From positions 1,116,001 through 1,180,000 of the forward strand of contig NZ_CP040442.1 in assembly GCF_015191005.1 (NCBI RefSeq): a stretch of DNA of 64,000 bases, given 5' to 3'. The DNA comes from Kaistella flava (ex Peng et al. 2021). Its GTDB lineage: Bacteria > Bacteroidota > Bacteroidia > Flavobacteriales > Weeksellaceae. Shown here piece after piece: positions 55,223 through 63,834 of this stretch. The notes beneath the pieces are model-generated. The model was not told the origin of the DNA. It saw only the letters and a list, made by a program, of their open reading frames with translations, and ran no database searches. The position numbers and the translations under genes were made by a program. Position 1 is the stretch's first letter, and every line of letters starts with the position of its first letter.

Positions 55223-55395
55223 ATTAAGTATTTTTAAGGGTGTGTGTGTTTGGTTGATAATTATTTTAAAAAGTATTTGCTATGAGTAAAAAATTAAATC
55301 TTACTATTAAATTTTAACGATGTTAAGGTTATATGTTTTTAAAATAATAAACTTACAAAAGATATTTAGAAAATAATAAGGATAAAAAACGTCTT

Positions 55396-56307
55396 TTATG
55401 CTATTTGATTCAGAGAATTATTTTGTAATTTTTTCTCTTTTACCAAACTCAATTCTCCAAAAGAAGCAATATTCCAAACAATCATTATTATTGAAAATGC
55501 AAATAGCTCCATCATTAATCCAATAAATAAATGCATTAATATCATTGCTATTACAATAATTTTTCTTGTTTTTTTAAAATTAACTAAAATTGGATAAGAT
55601 AATTCAAGTAATACTGTTGAAATACCTCCAACAATATAAATAATAGGTATTGGATAGAAATTACCATCAAGTGATGCCAAAGCATTCCAAACAGATTTAC
55701 CATTCCACCAACCAGAATCTAATGCTTTTGCTAAGCCTGAAAAAAAATAAGCTATAGACAGATGTATTTGTAATACACCCTGATAATTAAAAAACATCTC
55801 AACATTTTTCTTTTTAAAAATCAAATTATCACAAGAATAGTATTTTCCGACGGGAAAAATAAAACAATAAAATAATGAAATAGTCATAAATTGGTCATAA
55901 CCATAATTAAATTGAGCAAAACTCTTAAAGATAATTAGTTGTAAGATTAATGCGAAAAATGCAGAAAAACGAGTCAAAAATCCAATTATTAAAAATAATA
56001 AAGAAACAAGGTAAGCAGATAAAGTAAATTGATAAAAAAAATCAAATAATCCCTTTTCTTTAAGAAACAAACTAAGTGGATGTAGATATTTAAAAACACC
56101 TGTTTCCATATACATCAACTCTTGTGGAATCATAGTATTAGACGAGGAAAAGAACAAAGACAAATCCCCTTTCAATGACAATATTTCAATGATAGCTATT
56201 AAACCTATCATAATTCTAAAGAAAAGTAAAAAAGAAACTTCTGAATATTCTCGCTTGAAGTAACCTAATATTCTATTTTGCGTGGTATAAATTGCTTTGT
56301 AAAGCAT
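55396..56307 (-). CDS. HTTM / SdpB-like membrane protein
   Basis: 303 aa with about eight hydrophobic segments. The HTTM pattern (horizontally transferred transmembrane, related to vitamin K-dependent gamma-carboxylase) is visible: FLLFFRIMIGLIAIIEILSL, SLFFSSSNTMIPQEL, YDQFMTISLFYCFIFP, and HLSIAYFFSGLAKALDSGWWNGKSVWNALA near residue 180. SdpB, the membrane protein needed to mature the Bacillus SDP peptide toxin, belongs to the same superfamily. The gene overlaps its upstream partner by 35 nt, as paired sdpA-sdpB-type genes do. The substrate is inferred to be one of the local small peptides. Confidence 0.8.
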   Translation of the reverse strand: MLYKAIYTTQNRILGYFKREYSEVSFLLFFRIMIGLIAIIEILSLKGDLSLFFSSSNTMIPQELMYMETGVFKYLHPLSLFLKEKGLFDFFYQFTLSAYLVSLLFLIIGFLTRFSAFFALILQLIIFKSFAQFNYGYDQFMTISLFYCFIFPVGKYYSCDNLIFKKKNVEMFFNYQGVLQIHLSIAYFFSGLAKALDSGWWNGKSVWNALASLDGNFYPIPIIYIVGGISTVLLELSYPILVNFKKTRKIIVIAMILMHLFIGLMMELFAFSIIMIVWNIASFGELSLVKEKKLQNNSLNQIA

Positions 56308-56860
56308 ATAATTTTATTTTTTTATTGACATCTTTATAGTAATCTGGAATTATAGTTAGAAGTTCTACTCTATATGAGTTACAATTTGGAATTAAATAGG
56401 CCTTTTCCTTTCCCAACCATTTCATAGATTTTGTTATATATTGCCTCCTAAATTTAACTAAATTGGATAAACTATCTTCTTTTATTAATTTTTCTGTATC
56501 TGCTATGTAATTTGCCATATACGAAGAATACCCACCTAATCGTTGAATTCCATTTGTGCTATTTAGTCCAAAATATCTATCAGTTAGAATAAGTTTATTA
56601 TGATTATCGTAATAACTAATTTTAAAATATTTCTTAGATGAGGTTTTTATACCATAAAAACCATATCCAGTATTGATGCCTGTTAGAATATAGTACCATT
56701 CATTATTTTCATTTTGTGTGAAAAATCTGGGTAAATTAGGTTTTGATTTATAATGATAACTCCAATAATTATCTATTGTAGTATTTGCTCCTTGAAAAAA
56801 AATTAATACCAAGTGTACTATAAAAAACGAGGTTAATAAAAACTGCTTTGATTTTCCCAT
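56273..56860 (-). CDS. partner protein of the HTTM gene, SdpA-like position
   Basis: 195 aa. An N-terminal hydrophobic segment (FLLTSFFIVHLVLIFF, uncleaved anchor or signal) is followed by a soluble domain with LPRFFTQNENNEWYYILTGINTGYGFYG near residue 43-70. Location and overlap with the HTTM gene mimic the sdpA-sdpB arrangement, but I cannot confirm homology to SdpA from the sequence alone. Probably periplasmic and anchored in the membrane. Confidence 0.6.
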   Translation of the reverse strand: MGKSKQFLLTSFFIVHLVLIFFQGANTTIDNYWSYHYKSKPNLPRFFTQNENNEWYYILTGINTGYGFYGIKTSSKKYFKISYYDNHNKLILTDRYFGLNSTNGIQRLGGYSSYMANYIADTEKLIKEDSLSNLVKFRRQYITKSMKWLGKEKAYLIPNCNSYRVELLTIIPDYYKDVNKKIKLYALQSNLYHAK

Positions 56861-56990
56861 ATTATTTAACTTTTGTTTATTACTAAAAAATTTTTATTTT
56901 ATTTCTTTGCAAATAGCGATTGTATGTATTATTAAAAAGTTTTATTATACCTCAATTCATAAAATTCATAAATTGAAAATTGGGAATAAA

Positions 56991-57016
56991 AATGTCCTTC
57001 TTTCCAAAAGGACATT
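56991..57016 (-). terminator. terminator downstream of the Cys-containing peptide gene
   Basis: Nine-bp stem AATGTCCTT (56991-56999) / AAGGACATT (57008-57016), loop 8 nt. It has T runs on the 3' side on both strands, so it can act bidirectionally. It closes the peptide gene ending at 57030. Confidence 0.82.
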
Positions 57017-57029
57017 CTTTTTTTAATAA

Positions 57030-57269
57030 CTACAAAGCTTTAAGAGCAGTATCTTGAGATTTTCCTGCAGTCGATGTTTCAGTCCATCTTGTATCACATT
57101 TACTAAATGTCTGATTTGTTTGAAACTTCGCATCACAAGCTCCTCCTTCTGGAATCTTCAATGTGGAAACTTCGGTCTTGTTAATAGTGTTATTCTTCTC
57201 AGCAGGAGCAAAAGAAAACACAACAAAAGTAGCTGCTATTGCTACTGTAGAAAAAATTATTCTTTTCAT
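57030..57269 (-). CDS. small exported Cys-containing peptide (putative SDP-like toxin precursor)
   Basis: 79 aa from the ATG at 57269, chosen because it starts a clean signal peptide (MKRIIFSTVAIAATFVVFSFAPA). The mature part has exactly two cysteines in GGACDAKFQTNQTFSKCDTRW, spaced for one disulfide, and ends TAGKSQDTALKAL. The gene has its own terminator and a structured leader. Next to HTTM/SdpB-like, DCC and exported helper genes this looks like a secreted peptide substrate. Toxicity is an inference. Confidence 0.65.
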   Translation of the reverse strand: MKRIIFSTVAIAATFVVFSFAPAEKNNTINKTEVSTLKIPEGGACDAKFQTNQTFSKCDTRWTETSTAGKSQDTALKAL

Positions 57270-57282
57270 AATAAAAAATGTT

Positions 57283-57334
57283 GTTCCCAATTGTTTTTTA
57301 GTAAGAAGCTAAGTCGGGAACTTTATTCTTAGCT
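57283..57334 (-). promoter_or_regulatory. possible leader pseudoknot of the Cys-peptide gene
   Basis: Two interleaved inverted repeats lie just upstream of the start: AGCTAAG (57307-57313) / CTTAGCT (57328-57334), and GTTCCC (57283-57288) / GGGAAC (57316-57321), whose second half lies in the loop of the first. Read on the minus-strand transcript this is an H-type pseudoknot ending 13 nt before the ATG. It might control translation or simply be a terminator from the upstream gene. Confidence 0.4.
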
Positions 57335-57428
57335 ACTGGTTAAAAAATTAATTTACACTTATCTATAATCTGTTTTTATTTGTATTGCGCACTACAAAAT
57401 CCACAGATGACAAATCATTTTTTAAGAA

Positions 57429-57656
57429 CTACCATTTGATCTCATCTTTCTTTGGAGGATCACCCTCTGCATCATTTACTGTATTTGAAGTGTCCAATGA
57501 AGTATGATTTTCTGTTTTGATTTCCAAAGAATCTTTCTTTAATTTTGCATTAACGTAATTTGTTTCTGGTATAGCCGTTAGTTCTTCAGCTTCTCTACAA
57601 CTGACTACTGAAACTAATACAGCAACTGCTGCTACCCAAGAGATAAACTTTTTCAT
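57429..57656 (-). CDS. small lipoprotein/peptide, 75 aa
   Basis: Start at the ATG 57656: it gives MKKFISWVAAVAVLVSVVSC, a signal peptide with lipobox VVSC (Cys20). The longer in-frame start at 57755 would run through the palindromic leader and is unlikely. The mature part is polar and disordered (LKKDSLEIKTENHTSLDTS), ending GDPPKKDEIKW. A frameshifted relative lies at 52809-52951. Probably an outer-membrane or surface lipopeptide of the same cluster. Confidence 0.65.
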   Translation of the reverse strand: MKKFISWVAAVAVLVSVVSCREAEELTAIPETNYVNAKLKKDSLEIKTENHTSLDTSNTVNDAEGDPPKKDEIKW

Positions 57657-57684
57657 AATAATTAAATTTTGTTTTTGAAGTTTA

Positions 57685-57698
57685 TCCCGGCGCCGGGA
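57685..57698. promoter_or_regulatory. perfect palindrome in the lipopeptide leader
   Basis: TCCCGGCGCCGGGA, a 14-bp perfect palindrome that stands out by GC content, followed on the plus strand by T9. It lies about 30 nt upstream of the lipopeptide ATG within the predicted 5' leader. It could be an operator or a short hairpin. Confidence 0.5.
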
Positions 57699-57724
57699 AT
57701 TTTTTTTTGATCGAATTCTTGGGT

Positions 57725-57756
57725 CAAAACTATCTGGATAGTGCCCTTTAGGCAAA
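57725..57756 (-). promoter_or_regulatory. promoter of the lipopeptide gene
   Basis: On the minus strand TTTG (57753-57756) and TAGTTTTG (57725-57732) are separated by 20 nt, a full match to the Bacteroidota -33/-7 promoter. The start near 57718 gives a leader of about 60 nt that contains the palindrome at 57685-57698. Confidence 0.7.
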
Positions 57757-57904
57757 ATAAGTATGTCCTAATCAGTCAATTGACGAATTGTGACGTCCTA
57801 ATTGAGAAATTAAGACGGATAAGCCATTGATATTTTACACATTAGATAAAAACACCATTTTATGTAAAATCCATAAATTTTAATACAATCTTAATGATTT
57901 TGAT

Positions 57905-57912
57905 TACTTTTG
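57905..57912 (+). promoter_or_regulatory. -7 promoter element of the TPR-AraC regulator
   Basis: TACTTTTG matches TAnnTTTG. Transcription would begin only a few bases before the ATG at 57926, so translation may actually start at the in-frame ATG at 57941. Confidence 0.4.
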
Positions 57913-57925
57913 GAAACCAAACACA

Positions 57926-59680
57926 ATGATATTTCTTAAAATGCACCTCAAAAAAATTATTTTGTATTTTTTCTATGTTTCTCTCTTTTTTTCTTTTGGG
58001 AAAATAAGCGGTCAGGAAACTTTTGATAAATTGCGAAGTAAATATGAAAACTTGAGTGAGAATGACGGGTCTGCTCTTCAGCATATCAATCTTTTCATCC
58101 AAAAAGCAAAGAAAGAAGTGAACAAAGCACAATTAGTGCAAGGATACAGAGATGGTACTTTTTTTTCACCCGATAAATCCCTAAAAATAAAATATGCCGA
58201 TAGTGCTATTATTTCTGCGAAAGAAACAAGTGATAATAATTTAATTTCTACTACCTATTTACTGAAGGGGAGTTTATACTACTTTTATTACAAAAATTAT
58301 CCGGCCGCATTGACAGAATACCTAAGAGCATATGATTATTCTAAAAAAGGAAATGATGATTACCTGAAGTATAAAATAGTCTATCAAATGGGATTAGTAA
58401 AAAGCTATCTGGGATATTATGATGAAGCTCTGGAATATTTTAAAGAATGCATCGTTTATTTTGAACGTAGAACCAAAGAGAAAAATCATCCTAATCAAGT
58501 TTATAATGACTCTAAAGGCTATCTGAACAGTATGCATCAGGCAATCGCTTGTTACCAAAAAATTAATAATTATAAAAAAGCAGATTCAATAATTAATATT
58601 GGATTTAATTTTACTGATCAATCCAAAGATTTCCCATTAGAAAAAGCTTATTTTCTGAAATGCAAAGGTATTTCGGATTATTACCATAAAAATTACAAAA
58701 CAGCCGAGCAAAGTCTTACCAAAGCATTATCCGTTCTGAAAAAGAATGATGATGTTTACTGGGTTTCTGTTTCTGAGTTTTATATTGGGAAAAGTCTTTT
58801 GAGCATGGATAAAAGAGATTCTGCAATTAAGCAGTTTAAAAAGGTAGATTCTATTTTCCGAAAAAGACAATTTATTTTTCCTGAATTACAGGAAAACTAC
58901 GAACTACTTATTTCATATTCTCGAAGGAAGAATGAATATCAAAAAGAATTATCTTACACGAATGATTTACTGAAAGTGAATAGCATTTTAAAAAAAGACT
59001 TCCCCTACCTTTCTTCTAAAATACATAGAGGGTTTGATAATCAAGTTCTTGTGGAAGCGAAAACCCAACTGGAAAAACGAAGTAAATGGAGCTTAGTAGT
59101 TATTTTGATACTTACTTCCATTATTGGGATGCTGTCTTTTTGGGTCTGGAGATATTATCAAAATGAAAAACTAATAAAACAGAAATATTCTGATCTTGAG
59201 AAAAAACTGCTAGAGCAAAATAAAAACTCAGTTTCTATTTCTTATGAGAGTATTTCCGCACAAGGAAAATCCATTATCAGTGAAGATATTTTTTCGGAAT
59301 TATATAAAAAATTACAGGATTTTGAAGAGAATAAAGGCTTTAATGAGAGTGGTCTTACGATTGAACAACTTGCCGATAATTTTGCCACCAACAAATCCTA
59401 CCTTTCCCAGTATATTAATGATACCAAAGGGGTGAATTTCAGCAAATATCTTTCTACACTTCGTATTAATTATATTACACAATTAATGTATGACAATCCG
59501 AAATACCTTCGTCTGAAAGTTCAGGGATTAGCAGATGAGTGTGGAATAGGTTCCCGGCAGAATTTCTCTGATCTGTTTCAGGAAATCAATGGAATACGAC
59601 CAACTGATTTCATAAAGCAACGAAAAAAAGAACTGGAAGATGGAAATATTTTAAATGTTATATCTTCACTTGAATCTTAA
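57926..59680 (+). CDS. membrane-bound TPR / AraC-type HTH regulator
   Basis: 584 aa. N-terminal signal-anchor (ILYFFYVSLFFSFGKISGQ), then TPR-like helical repeats over about residues 30-370 (KYKIVYQMGLVKSYLGYYDEALEYFKE is typical) that would face the periplasm. One membrane helix lies near 392-412 (WSLVVILILTSIIGMLSFWVW). A cytosolic AraC HTH domain at about 475-575 contains LTIEQLADNFATNKSYLSQYIND and VQGLADECGIGSRQNFSDLFQEINGIRPTDFI. This architecture is common in Chryseobacterium. Divergent from the peptide cluster, so it may sense an exported signal or peptide and control the cluster. Confidence 0.88.
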   Translation: MIFLKMHLKKIILYFFYVSLFFSFGKISGQETFDKLRSKYENLSENDGSALQHINLFIQKAKKEVNKAQLVQGYRDGTFFSPDKSLKIKYADSAIISAKETSDNNLISTTYLLKGSLYYFYYKNYPAALTEYLRAYDYSKKGNDDYLKYKIVYQMGLVKSYLGYYDEALEYFKECIVYFERRTKEKNHPNQVYNDSKGYLNSMHQAIACYQKINNYKKADSIINIGFNFTDQSKDFPLEKAYFLKCKGISDYYHKNYKTAEQSLTKALSVLKKNDDVYWVSVSEFYIGKSLLSMDKRDSAIKQFKKVDSIFRKRQFIFPELQENYELLISYSRRKNEYQKELSYTNDLLKVNSILKKDFPYLSSKIHRGFDNQVLVEAKTQLEKRSKWSLVVILILTSIIGMLSFWVWRYYQNEKLIKQKYSDLEKKLLEQNKNSVSISYESISAQGKSIISEDIFSELYKKLQDFEENKGFNESGLTIEQLADNFATNKSYLSQYINDTKGVNFSKYLSTLRINYITQLMYDNPKYLRLKVQGLADECGIGSRQNFSDLFQEINGIRPTDFIKQRKKELEDGNILNVISSLES

Positions 59681-59686
59681 TCAATA

Positions 59687-59997
59687 TTAACGTTTTAATT
59701 TATTCTCTATCTTGTTTTCGATGTCAGTATTTTCAGATTGATAATTGTTTTTTCCTTCAAATCGTAACAAATTAAACAACTGAGATGTCTTGTTAGAATC
59801 CTTGAAAATTTCTTCAAAAGCAGAAAGAGGGATATTGCTATCGCTTGAAATTTTTCTTCCTATTTTACTCAATTCTTCAACCAATTACTGTTCATTGCCT
59901 ATTTTCAAATATGATGAAGGAAATAATCTAAAACAGAAACGCTCTCTGAAATTTCAGCAATTTCTGCAGTCGTATAAAGAGTTGGATTTGTATTCAT
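59687..59997 (-). pseudogene. decayed small mobile-element gene
   Basis: From the ATG at 59997 the frame reads MNTNPTLYTTAEIAEISESVSVLDYFLHHI and stops. A second frame resumes near 59900 (SYLKIGNEQ), hits a stop, and continues LVEELSKIGRKISSDSNIPLSAFEEIF to 59687. Together the pieces look like one small protein broken by a frameshift and a stop. The start shares bases with the stop of the upstream lipoprotein gene (TGATG), so they were once an operon. Confidence 0.6.
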
Positions 59998-60677
59998 CAC
60001 TTTTTCTTTTTCACAAACTCATTAAACTCAAAAATTTCTTTGGCTTCCTCATCCCAGTTTTTTCGTGGTAATAGTTGAAGCGTGACAAAAACATCTTTCT
60101 CTTTATTATAGGAATCAATACGCTCTAACCTTCCTGCATAGTCGATTTCAGCGTGCTTATAAATAGAATAAGGTAAAATAGTGTCGGTTGGATAAATGTA
60201 AAATCTTGAAAAACTTTTGGCAGAGTTCACTTCAAATCTTTTGTATTTTTTATTGAACAAAACCGTGTCGCTGATGTTTTTACGATGAAGATAATTGGGA
60301 ATCCATTCTTTTGAAAAAAGACCGCCCTCTTTCTTTTTCTCCACTAAAAATGGTTTCTGTTTTTTTGAAATTTCCGAAAGAACAATGCTCCTGCTATTTT
60401 CTTTTCCAAGCGAATAGCATAATGAGTCTTTTATATAATAAATTTCATTGGTGATTTCAGGAAAAGTGAGATCAGGAACTAATTCTACTAGGGTTTCTCC
60501 CGAATAATTAATCCTGGATAAATGAAAATTTTGCATTTTGTCCAATCCTTTGGAAGCGTCAAAATAGACATTTGAAATAAGGTCAATTCCTCCTTTTTCG
60601 GCTTTAATTTCTTTGTTACAAGAATTTGTAATAGAAAGGAAAAACAGTGCGGGTAATATAATGGTGATTTTATGCAT
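59997..60677 (-). CDS. hypothetical lipoprotein
   Basis: 226 aa from the ATG at 60677, preferred because it begins a lipoprotein signal (MHKITIILPALFFLSITNSC, lipobox ITNSC). The upstream in-frame start at 60752 lies next to the terminator hairpin and would bury the signal peptide. The mature part is beta-rich (FYIYPTDTILPYSIYKHAEIDYAGRLERID) with no known domain. It may belong to the mobile element or the peptide cluster. Confidence 0.65.
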   Translation of the reverse strand: MHKITIILPALFFLSITNSCNKEIKAEKGGIDLISNVYFDASKGLDKMQNFHLSRINYSGETLVELVPDLTFPEITNEIYYIKDSLCYSLGKENSRSIVLSEISKKQKPFLVEKKKEGGLFSKEWIPNYLHRKNISDTVLFNKKYKRFEVNSAKSFSRFYIYPTDTILPYSIYKHAEIDYAGRLERIDSYNKEKDVFVTLQLLPRKNWDEEAKEIFEFNEFVKKKK

Positions 60678-60744
60678 TCTAACAATTGTTTTTGTGGTAA
60701 ACTCGTACATCTGTGATTTCATAATAAATCGATTTAAAGAAAAA

Positions 60745-60776
60745 AGCGGCAAGCTTATGAATTAAGACTTACCGCT
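60745..60776 (-). terminator. terminator after the RadC-like gene
   Basis: Stem AGCGGCAAG (60745-60753) / CTTACCGCT (60768-60776), 9 bp counting one G-U pair on the minus strand, followed there by six T. It lies 27 nt after the stop of the 60803 gene. Confidence 0.8.
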
Positions 60777-60802
60777 CTTTAATAGCAATTAGTAAGTAAT
60801 TA

Positions 60803-63094
60803 TTATCTCTTAATACTCTGTTCCTTGACGTTGCTTTTTTCGTGCTTATTATCATTCTCCAAACCCTCCAAAGGTTTATTGGTATTAATCCTGTTCATAT
60901 CCTGATCATAGAGACTCAGATTTTTGTATTGAGGATTGAGCACTGCTTTTCCTTCTACCGTTTGATCATCGATCTCAAATTTCACTTTTACAACATTTCC
61001 TTTTTCTAAAGATTTTATAGTGCTTTCTCTGTATTCTGGTTGATCGAAAATTAGGTTGGATTTCGCTACAATCTGATCAGTATCGACTCCATAATTTTTG
61101 TAGAAATTTTGAAAATTATAATTTCCTTTTTCAGTCTTAGGTTCCGCAAAATTGAGTTTAACGAAAGCGGGTTCCAGTTGTTCCGTTTTCGGATTAGTGA
61201 ATTCTATTTTCACGGAACGACCTTCCAAAAGGTTGACTGCTTCTTTAGCGGTAAATGTATTTTCTCTATTTACAGGGAAATTTTGAGAGATATCTTCACC
61301 CTTCTTATTATTCAAAACGGCATGGTAGGAATTAAGAAAAACACCACCACTTTCTGTTTTATTGAATTTCAAGGTAAAATCAACCTTATTTCCAGGTAAT
61401 GCTTTGTCTGAATTTGTTTTAATTTCAAACTGTTTTTCAGCAGAATTCATTCCCGATTCTAAATCGTTGTGAAGTTGTTCTCCCTCACCAAAACCAAGGT
61501 ATTTTAATTGATTTCTTAAATAATCTACTTGGTTAAATTCTTTTTGTGTTTCCATAATTTTTGGATTTTGATTGTTAATATGATTTAATTTATTTTCAGA
61601 TTCTTTTTTTTCCTCTCTAAATCTATCTGCCCATTTTCCGCTATCACTTAATATATTGGTGTCATATCTAGATGGCTTCTCTTGGATTGTTTTAATTATT
61701 TCCGACCTTTTGTAATCATTAGTGATTTCATTTTCGTTTACCTCGCCATTCATTTCTTTTTGAGTTCTAAGTACTCCACTGTCAGCAAATGATTCATACA
61801 ATTTTCTTCCATTTTCACTGTTGAATAGAATAGCATCTAAAATCTCAATTCCTGAAAAATGAAGTTTTTTATTGTAGGCGTTAACTTGCTCCGGAGTGAT
61901 ATTGTTTCCATATAAAATGCACTTTGACCCACCGAACTTTGCAACCTTTCCAATGATAAAATCAAGTTGATTATCTGGCGGCATGATGAATTTCCCAACG
62001 ATATTCAACTGATTGTTGAGCACAAGCAATTCCGTCTTATCGGATATCCCAAATTTTTGAGACGTAATAAATTTTGCAATATCTGTTGAACTGGTTATTT
62101 TAACTGGTTGATAATTTTCGACTAAAACCTGTTTACTGAAAGAATACGGTTGTATTTCTTTAAAAGATTGTGGGTTTGATTTCATATCAATATTTTCAGT
62201 TTCATTCTCATCAAATACGACATACTTTCCACTTCGTAAATTGATAATGACCCCATTATTGACCCTTATATTTGAATCTTCTAATGCTTTTTTTAATTTG
62301 ATGATACAATCCTTATCAGCTTTTGAAACTTTCAAATTTCCGCTCGGATGGTTATGAACTAGAGTTATTTCTTTTGGCTTGACTTCCAAAACATTTCCAA
62401 TCAAAAGCCGATTATCTACAAATGCTGCATCAAAAGTTCCGGTAGAAATATGCTGAACAAAATATCCTTTATCCTCAAAATCATAGACTAAAAAAGCATG
62501 TTCTACGGCTTCATCTTCCAGTGCTTTAAATAGCCACGCAACATCATCAATACTTCCGATTTTTTCATTTCCAAAGAGTTGAAGTGATTTATTCTCAGCA
62601 AAACGCCGTTCTACTAATGCAAAATCGTTAGATTGCAAAGAATTTTCCGGTTCCCGTAGTAAATTGGATCCTGCACCAGTTTCATTGGGATTAAACAATT
62701 TAAACGGTAATTTTTCACCCGACGAGGTTTTTGCATACCTTGTTGTTTCATCTTCCTCAAAAATAAAATTTGAGTTTGCCGATATTTTCGTTTTTGCTTC
62801 TCTTGCAATCGATTGAACTTCTTTTTCATTTTGAGTTAAATTGGGGTGGTATTTATCTTCGAGTTCTTTTCTAATTTCCTGAATCGGAACAACTGCATCG
62901 TAATCGATGAGATGTGGCTTTTTTCCTTCTTCTAATCTCACGATCAAAGATTCTCCAGTTTTAAAATAATTGAATCCCATTTTCATAAATTCGAGATTAG
63001 CTATCGCTTCATCGATGTCAGAAAATTCCATTTTCTGAAAGCCCGCAGATTCAATTTGTTCGTTGTACTTGCCTATTTCTAATGTTACACTCAT
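60803..63094 (-). CDS. large conjugative-element protein with RadC-like JAB domain
   Basis: 763 aa. Residues about 180-295 form a RadC/JAB domain: LVHNHPSGNLKVSKAD near 248-263 is the JAMM metal site (HxHPSGxxxxSxxD). A second, weaker RadC-like unit lies at about 330-430 (LLVLNNQLNIVGKFIMPPDNQ). The C-terminal 240 residues (about 515-763) hold two similar beta-rich segments (YLRNQLKYLGFGEGEQL, NFYKNYGVDTDQIVAKS, VNLLEGRSVKIEF / KSLEKGNVVKVKFE) like the DUF3945-type regions of Bacteroidota mobile elements. The coupling to the next gene (35-nt gap) supports an element operon. Confidence 0.75.
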   Translation of the reverse strand: MSVTLEIGKYNEQIESAGFQKMEFSDIDEAIANLEFMKMGFNYFKTGESLIVRLEEGKKPHLIDYDAVVPIQEIRKELEDKYHPNLTQNEKEVQSIAREAKTKISANSNFIFEEDETTRYAKTSSGEKLPFKLFNPNETGAGSNLLREPENSLQSNDFALVERRFAENKSLQLFGNEKIGSIDDVAWLFKALEDEAVEHAFLVYDFEDKGYFVQHISTGTFDAAFVDNRLLIGNVLEVKPKEITLVHNHPSGNLKVSKADKDCIIKLKKALEDSNIRVNNGVIINLRSGKYVVFDENETENIDMKSNPQSFKEIQPYSFSKQVLVENYQPVKITSSTDIAKFITSQKFGISDKTELLVLNNQLNIVGKFIMPPDNQLDFIIGKVAKFGGSKCILYGNNITPEQVNAYNKKLHFSGIEILDAILFNSENGRKLYESFADSGVLRTQKEMNGEVNENEITNDYKRSEIIKTIQEKPSRYDTNILSDSGKWADRFREEKKESENKLNHINNQNPKIMETQKEFNQVDYLRNQLKYLGFGEGEQLHNDLESGMNSAEKQFEIKTNSDKALPGNKVDFTLKFNKTESGGVFLNSYHAVLNNKKGEDISQNFPVNRENTFTAKEAVNLLEGRSVKIEFTNPKTEQLEPAFVKLNFAEPKTEKGNYNFQNFYKNYGVDTDQIVAKSNLIFDQPEYRESTIKSLEKGNVVKVKFEIDDQTVEGKAVLNPQYKNLSLYDQDMNRINTNKPLEGLENDNKHEKSNVKEQSIKR

Positions 63095-63129
63095 ATTTAG
63101 TTTTTAAGAATGGTGGGATTTTTAACTGT

Positions 63130-63834
63130 TTATCTTCTGAAACCTCGCGATTTCTCTTGGTCTTCTTCTCGTTCGAGTTCTTCTTCTCTTATTCGATTAG
63201 CATCTTGGTACAAATCAGGATCATTCACATTGAGTTGAACTTCTGATTGTTCTTGTTTTTGAGAATTACTCTCATTTTGAGAAATACCATTTACGGTGTT
63301 GATTTCTTTTGACACAATATTTAAATCGTTGGTTATTTCTTTTGCCATCTCAGGGAATTGATCAATTTTATCCTGAAGAAAACCTTTCAGTTTTAAAAGT
63401 TCAACTTTGTAGCGGTTTGTCTCACGAGCATCATTTTTATCAACGATAATTGCTGTCAATTCTCTTGCATTTTTAGTTAAATCAAACTCCACCAATTTGT
63501 TGGTTTCTTTATCAATTACAAATGCTTTTTTCTCAAAATTCAATTCATTATCAGATTTTGAAAAATCTTGAATATTGGAATATTCGATTTTATCTTTACT
63601 GTTGGTGAGGATTTCAGAAATGCTCTTATCTCTCTCCAGAAAAATCACATTCAGTCTGCTGTTATTTTCAACGAGTTGGAAAGTTGCTCTGCTTTTGTCG
63701 TTATCTGCGACGATGGTATATCCCTGCAAAAACTTTTGAATATCGTTGGCAGAAAGTTTTTTTGAAAAAGAGTTATCTGCATCGACGATTCCGTATTTTT
63801 TTAAGTCGTCAATTGGTAAATTGTTAGTTTGCAT
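63130..63834 (-). CDS. conjugative-element hypothetical protein, DUF4099/DUF3945-like
   Basis: 234 aa. The N-terminus LPIDDLKKYGIVDADNSFSKKLSANDIQKFLQGYTIV resembles the DUF4099 start found in Bacteroidota mobile-element proteins. RETNRYKVELLKLKGFLQDKID lies in the second half. The C-terminal 50 residues are polar, ending in an Arg-rich GFRR tail. The start overlaps the stop of the upstream peptidase frame by 11 nt. No enzymatic role is visible. Confidence 0.6.
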   Translation of the reverse strand: MQTNNLPIDDLKKYGIVDADNSFSKKLSANDIQKFLQGYTIVADNDKSRATFQLVENNSRLNVIFLERDKSISEILTNSKDKIEYSNIQDFSKSDNELNFEKKAFVIDKETNKLVEFDLTKNARELTAIIVDKNDARETNRYKVELLKLKGFLQDKIDQFPEMAKEITNDLNIVSKEINTVNGISQNESNSQKQEQSEVQLNVNDPDLYQDANRIREEELEREEDQEKSRGFRR

